A stretch of 64,000 nt of DNA from Neoactinobaculum massilliense. GTDB lineage: Bacteria > Actinomycetota > Actinomycetes > Actinomycetales > Actinomycetaceae. This document shows positions 60,035 to 64,000 of this stretch, in pieces. The translations under genes were made by a program, and so were the position numbers. The stretch is taken from the NCBI RefSeq assembly GCF_900604955.1, contig NZ_UWPE01000001.1, forward strand, positions 992,001 through 1,056,000, given 5' to 3'. The notes beneath the pieces were generated by a model. The model was given only the letters and a program-made list of their open reading frames with translations. It was not told where the DNA came from and did not search any database. Numbering within the stretch: position 1 is the first letter of the stretch; each line of letters starts with the position of its first letter.

Positions 60035-61435
60035 CTAGTCCCCGAGCAACGCCTCTCGCACCGTGCCGTATCGTTCTAGTACCGCCTGAATTGGCGCAAC
60101 GAGATCCTCGGTCACCGCACGCGAAATGGCCTCCCGCGCATCGGACGCGTACTTCTCGGCGGCTCTACGCGATTTGGCACGCTCATGCAGTACCCCCGCA
60201 TAGCAGAGCACCAACCCCGCAAGCACGGCAGCCACGAGCAAGATCCAGGACCCGTGCGCGCCCGCCATGGCTGCGGCGCCTGCTACCACCAGCACCGCCG
60301 CGAACGCCACCCACAGCCAGGGGAAACGCCCGGGCTTCGGGGCGGGGATGGATCGGAGTGCCGTCCCTACTCGGCGTCGTAACGCCTCCGGACTGGCGGC
60401 GGCCGCAGCCACACGCTGGCGCCAGACGGTGGGCAGCCCGTGACTCGCCTTATCCACCCAACTTTCCCGCGCCGCGCTCACCACGGGCAGTGACGGCTGC
60501 TCCGGCTTAGGCAGGGCGCGCCGGCGGGCTCCGGATTCAGAGATCGCGGAAACAATGGAAGGAATGCCGGAGGCATCGTACAGCGTGGTGATAACAGGTT
60601 CGGAATCTTCGGCGGTGAGATCCGGCGAAGCAGACTCGTAGCCCGCCCCCAACCGGCGGCGAGTGGCGCGCAGTTCAGCAGCCGCCGTCTGCTCGGCGGA
60701 ATCCTCCGCGGCCGCGGCCCGCCGGATGTGTGCCCACAACTCGCTCAGCCCCGTCTTCTTGAGGGCGGAGACAGCAAAGACCTCAATACCCTCCATACCG
60801 TCTGCGGCAAGCAGGCGCCGCACATCTGCCAGCAACTCCTCCTCGCGGCCGCGGGGAACGGTATCCATCTGGTTAACGGCCACAACCATGCGCCCCGCTC
60901 GCTCGCGCATAGCGGACAGGTAGCTGGCGTGAATGAGATTGTCGGCGTATTTTTGCGGATCCAGCACCCACACAATGAGATCCGCGAGCGGCAGGATCCG
61001 GTTCACCACACCAGCGTTGGATGCCGCCACCGAATCGTGGTCAGGAAGGTCAAGGAGCACCAGGTTGTCGGCAGTGTGCTCCGGCGTGGTGAGAATGGAA
61101 TTACCGGAGATACGCCGATCGCGCGGCACACCGAGCGTGTCCAGCAATTGCTCCGCGCCCGTGGCCCATACGCACGCGGTGGGTTGCATGGTGGTGGGCC
61201 GAATCTCCCCGGCGTCGGCGAAGCGGAGCCCGGTGAGCGCATTGAAGAGCGTGGATTTACCGGACCCGGTACCGCCGGCCAGCACGGCAACGGTGACGCC
61301 GAGGCCCTGGTCACGCCGCCGCCTGGCATTTTCTGCCTCGCTCCGTGCCCGCTCCAGGAGGTAGGGCTCAAATACGTCCGACCCTTCCGCCATGGCCGTA
61401 TCCAGCCGAGCCAGTTCATCGTCAAAATTTGCCAT
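60035..61435 (-). CDS. Dynamin-like/Era-type GTPase, second of a pair
   Basis: A 466-residue GTPase. G1 GGTGSGKSTLFNAL, G3 DLPDHDS and G4 NQMD are present. The region after about residue 350 has two adjacent membrane segments (FPWLWVAFAAVLVVAGAAAMAG and SWILLVAAVLAGLVLCYAGVL) and a helical end, consistent with a membrane-bound, dynamin-like remodelling or stress protein. ATG 61435 has GGGAGAG upstream, eight bases after the stop of the first GTPase, so the two are expressed together and may form heterodimers. The cellular role is not known. Confidence 0.88.
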   Translation of the reverse strand: MANFDDELARLDTAMAEGSDVFEPYLLERARSEAENARRRRDQGLGVTVAVLAGGTGSGKSTLFNALTGLRFADAGEIRPTTMQPTACVWATGAEQLLDTLGVPRDRRISGNSILTTPEHTADNLVLLDLPDHDSVAASNAGVVNRILPLADLIVWVLDPQKYADNLIHASYLSAMRERAGRMVVAVNQMDTVPRGREEELLADVRRLLAADGMEGIEVFAVSALKKTGLSELWAHIRRAAAAEDSAEQTAAAELRATRRRLGAGYESASPDLTAEDSEPVITTLYDASGIPSIVSAISESGARRRALPKPEQPSLPVVSAARESWVDKASHGLPTVWRQRVAAAAASPEALRRRVGTALRSIPAPKPGRFPWLWVAFAAVLVVAGAAAMAGAHGSWILLVAAVLAGLVLCYAGVLHERAKSRRAAEKYASDAREAISRAVTEDLVAPIQAVLERYGTVREALLGD

Positions 61436-61443
61436 TGCTCTCC

Positions 61444-62994
61444 CTAAAAGTTTTCGCTGAATTCGGCGGCGCGCAGCCGTAGTTCACGCCCGTTGCCCAC
61501 CGCCACGGAGCCGAGGGACCGCACATACGTATCGACGACGCCGTCCACCGCGCCCGCGAGCCGCTCGGCCAGGTCCTCCCGCGCTTCCCGCACCGTGGTG
61601 ACGCCCAGACCGTCCCGGGCGATGCGTTCGGCTCCACTAACACCGGCGGCGGCCGTGCCAAGCAGCGAGGCGCGGCCAGCCGGACCGAACCACGGATGAT
61701 GTGCCGGCACACTATCTGCTACCAGACCCTTGATGGTGGAACGCCAGGAATCGAGGGCATGCCTACCCGCAGCGTCAAGATTGAGTTCATCCCGCGCCCG
61801 CTCCACCAGTGGCGTCACGTCAAGGGGAATATCCTGCCACGCCGCCGCAATACTATCCGCCACGCCTTCGAGCGCTGCACGCAGGGCCACCGCGATCGCA
61901 TCCTGCGCCGCGGAGAACACCGCGGTCATGGCTGCATCACGCCGCGCCTGAGCGCCACGTTGTAGCCAGCGTGGACCTACCTCGGCACTGACCCCGGACA
62001 GCACGCCACCACTGGAGGCGGCCGTCAGCCATGCCGCCGTGGGCGCGCCGCTACCAAACTTTCCCCGCCGGGCAGATCCGCGTAATTCCTCGGCCGCTTT
62101 CCCAGCCGCCGTCGCCGCGGCGCCCTTCAGCTGATCAATGACGGTCGCCTGCATGTCGACAGCCTCGGAGAGCGTTTCCAACTGCTCGGCCATCCCGGGC
62201 AGCATGGCGGCGGTGGTGGTGTCCGCGAGCGTATTTGCATATCCGCTGGATGCCAATTGCAGCAACCGGGCGCGCAGCCCATCCACCAGTCGCGCCGTGA
62301 GCAGGCCCTCATGCGGGCCCGCATCCGCCACCGTGAGCAACGGCGACTGGCCCAGCCCCGCATCCCGCAGCCGGGCGGTCAAATCCTCCACCACGGCGGC
62401 CTCGGCATGGCGCGTCAGCCGATTAATCACAACCGCGGTGGACGCCCCACGAGCATGGGCATCCCGCAGCACATCCCACGAATAGGAATCCCCGTAGCGT
62501 GACGGCGTGGTGACAAATATCCACAGATCCGCCGCATCAAGCAGACGGCGAGCCAGCTCACGGTTGTGCTCCTCCACCGAATCAAGGTCAGGGGCATCCA
62601 CCAGTACGACGCCGGGGATCGCACCCGGGAGCGTCTCCGCGCGTCCCAATTCAAGGAGAGCATGGCCCCTCATGTAGGGAGCGTCCACCGGATGCATAGC
62701 AATGACGGGCATGCGGGTGGTGGGCCGCAGAACGGACGCCGGCGATATTTCCCTGCCTACAAGGGAGTTGAAAAGGGTGGATTTTCCGGCACCGGAGGAG
62801 CCTCCTAGCACCACAATGACGGGCAGATTCTCATTTTCGAGATGCGGAAGGACGCGCGTGCGCAACTGAGTAATGAGGCGGGCACGAGATTCTTCCAGTT
62901 CATCCGCCCCCGGTAGATCAAGGGGCAGGCGCGCACCCTCAAGCGCTGCCAGGGTGCGCTGCGCCAACGTTGCTAGCTCCTCATTCGACTTCAC
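61444..62994 (-). CDS. Dynamin-like GTPase, first of a pair
   Basis: A GTPase of about 516 residues with G1 GGSSGAGKSTLFNSL, G3 DAPDLDS and G4 NRLT, and a long helical C-terminal half (LASSGYANTLADTTTAA, HHPWFGPAGRASLLG, VVDTYVRSLGSV). A GTG at 62994 (VKSNEEL) is reported as start; an ATG at 63096 is in frame and would add 34 low-complexity residues. Neither start has a strong ribosome-binding site. No membrane helix like its partner's is seen, so it may act as the soluble half of the pair. Confidence 0.85.
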   Translation of the reverse strand: MKSNEELATLAQRTLAALEGARLPLDLPGADELEESRARLITQLRTRVLPHLENENLPVIVVLGGSSGAGKSTLFNSLVGREISPASVLRPTTRMPVIAMHPVDAPYMRGHALLELGRAETLPGAIPGVVLVDAPDLDSVEEHNRELARRLLDAADLWIFVTTPSRYGDSYSWDVLRDAHARGASTAVVINRLTRHAEAAVVEDLTARLRDAGLGQSPLLTVADAGPHEGLLTARLVDGLRARLLQLASSGYANTLADTTTAAMLPGMAEQLETLSEAVDMQATVIDQLKGAAATAAGKAAEELRGSARRGKFGSGAPTAAWLTAASSGGVLSGVSAEVGPRWLQRGAQARRDAAMTAVFSAAQDAIAVALRAALEGVADSIAAAWQDIPLDVTPLVERARDELNLDAAGRHALDSWRSTIKGLVADSVPAHHPWFGPAGRASLLGTAAAGVSGAERIARDGLGVTTVREAREDLAERLAGAVDGVVDTYVRSLGSVAVGNGRELRLRAAEFSENF

Positions 62995-63247
62995 CCGTCT
63001 ATTGTGTCTCACCTCGCCCACATTTGGCGCACCGTCACCCGTCGTACTCGTCGCACCAGTCGTACACGCCTCATCAACCGATAAGCGCCGAGCCATGCCG
63101 GCGTCACTGCGGATATCGTCAGGCAGGCGTGGGTGAATACCCGGGTCACCCCGGCGGCCGGCACATCGATCACCCGGAGGCCCCGCCGAGAGCCTCACGT
63201 CCGTCGCGGTTCCGCGCGGCCCGCCCCACGGTTACACTGGAGCCCAC

Positions 63248-63323
63248 GCCTCCGTAGCTCAGTGGATAGAGCAGCGGACTTCTAATCCGCGTGTCGTGGG
63301 TTCGATTCCCACCGGGGGCACCA
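63248..63323 (+). tRNA. tRNA-Arg(TCT)
   Basis: Cloverleaf with acceptor GCCTCCG/CGGGGGC (one G-T pair), D-loop AGCTCAGTGGATAGAGC, anticodon TCT in CTTCTAA, T-loop GGTTCGATTCC, discriminator A and encoded CCA. Confidence 0.96.
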
Positions 63324-63405
63324 CCGAGTGCCGGGGCTGGTACGCGCGAGCACCACGGGTGCCCGGGCCCCGCGATACCGGTTCCCGCCGCGTAGACTGG
63401 CCCGC

Positions 63406-64000
63406 GTGAGTAACCAGAATTTGAATAATCCCATCGTGTGGATCGACTGCGAAATGACCGGACTGCAGCTCGATGTTGACGAGCTTGTGGAGATTTCCGT
63501 GGTGATCACGGACTCGGAGCTCAACCCGGTTGACGAGGGCATTGACCTTATTATTAAGCCCACCCAGCGCGCGGTGGACAATATGAATGATTTTGTCACC
63601 AAGATGCATACGGCCTCCGGACTCATCAACGAATGGGAGGACGGCCTTCCGCTGGCGGAGGCGGAGCAGAAGGTTCTCGACTATGTGAGCGCGCGCGTAC
63701 CCGAGGGCAAGGCGCCTCTCGGCGGCAATTCGGTAGGAACAGACAAGATGTTCCTAGAGAAGTACATGCCCAAGCTGGTGAGCTACCTGCACTACCGCAT
63801 TGTGGACGTGTCATCCATTAAAGAGCTCTCCAAGCGCTGGTATCCGCGCGTGTACTTCAACCTCCCGGAGAAGAATGGGCATCACCGCGCGCTCGGGGAT
63901 ATCTACGATTCCATCGATGAGCTTCGTTACTATCGCGCCACCCTCCTGCCCGCGGGTGAGGGCCCCACGCAGGAGGACGCCGCAGCCGTGGCAAAGCAGG
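63406..64000 (+). CDS. orn: Oligoribonuclease, 5' part (cut by window edge)
   Basis: The first 198 residues of a 3'-5' exoribonuclease that degrades 2-5-base RNAs and the linear form of cyclic di-GMP. The DEDDh residues are visible: IDCEMTG (Asp, Glu), DVSSIKEL (Asp) and [12 protein letters not shown] (His, Asp). The GTG start at 63406 gives [20 protein letters not shown], the normal N-terminus. The end (VAKQ) runs past the window; only a few C-terminal residues should be missing. Divergent from the GTPase pair and 83 bases after tRNA-Arg. Confidence 0.95.
   Translation, partial: MSNQNLNNPIVWIDCEMTGLQLDVDELVEISVVITDSELNPVDEGIDLIIKPTQRAVDNMNDFVTKMHTASGLINEWEDGLPLAEAEQKVLDYVSARVPEGKAPLGGNSVGTDKMFLEKYMPKLVSYLHYRIVDVSSIKELSKRWYPRVYFNLPEKNGHHRALGDIYDSIDELRYYRATLLPAGEGPTQEDAAAVAKQ

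Noticed and set aside
1-64000. CRISPR array, prophage or insertion sequence
   Set aside because: No spaced direct repeats of suitable length, no transposase, integrase or phage structural genes were found.

Overview
This 64 kb window is a dense chromosomal segment of a high-GC (roughly 60 %) Gram-positive bacterium of the Actinomycetota. The evidence is the set of actinobacterial gene types and neighbourhoods: the clpX/clpP2/clpP1/tig block, a 20-codon cysteine-containing leader ORF before cysK-cysE, ettA next to a second-type ssb, paired dynamin-like GTPases, an Orn exoribonuclease and an LPLTG sortase-anchored thioester protein. The anaerobic and fermentative genes (glycyl radical enzyme, malolactic-type enzyme) and the sortase substrate suggest a host-associated facultative or strict anaerobe, perhaps Actinomycetaceae-like. 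The genus cannot be fixed from sequence alone.

Layout. 1-9.2 kb: a cut MHS-family transporter, a complete Dpp/Opp-type peptide ABC operon with an overlapping tyrosine-phosphatase gene and a small lipoprotein, an SDR oxidoreductase and proC. 9.2-18.7 kb: valS and a long-chain acyl-CoA synthetase forward, then clpX, clpP2, clpP1 and trigger factor on the minus strand, a protein-quality-control block. 18.9-21.3 kb: a PucR-type regulator and a monoacylglycerol-lipase-like gene broken by a one-base frameshift. 21.4-29.0 kb: a six-gene minus-strand operon encoding a glycyl radical enzyme of the arylacetate decarboxylase type, an OFA-type transporter, its radical-SAM activase, and a TPR, a DUF4037 and a DUF4125 protein. 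29.4-31.5 kb: a ProP-like transporter with charged extensions at both ends. 31.6-37.6 kb: a lower-GC sugar ABC operon (binding protein, two permeases, DUF4091 glycosidase-like protein) with its ROK regulator, bordered by tRNA-Gly and tRNA-Pro. 38-42.4 kb: the thioester adhesin, rpmF, a YigZ/IMPACT protein and the cys leader-cysK-cysE unit. 42.5-47.2 kb: rpiB, then transporter, malolactic-type enzyme and LysR regulator. 47.5-57.5 kb: an M13 peptidase, an AbiEi-like protein, aminopeptidase N, malQ coupled to a degenerate PTS EIIA-like gene, and an acyl-CoA thioesterase. 57.6-64 kb: ettA, ssb, two dynamin-like GTPases, tRNA-Arg and the start of orn.

The most promising candidate for an undescribed system is the glycyl radical operon. 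The enzyme has the catalytic Cys-x-Glu and C-terminal glycyl motif of hydroxyphenylacetate/indoleacetate-type decarboxylases, but no small subunit is encoded beside it. It is transcribed with three accessory proteins whose role in glycyl radical chemistry is unknown to me, and an apparent intrinsic terminator and a 16-bp palindrome separate the enzyme gene from the rest. Other notable points are a PTS EIIA-like protein with no recognisable active-site histidines translationally coupled to malQ, the cysteine leader peptide, and a 10-bp palindrome (ACGACGTCGT and near variants) that recurs in many intergenic gaps.

No CRISPR array, insertion sequence, prophage or rRNA operon was seen. All family assignments come from reading motifs by eye; no database search was run.
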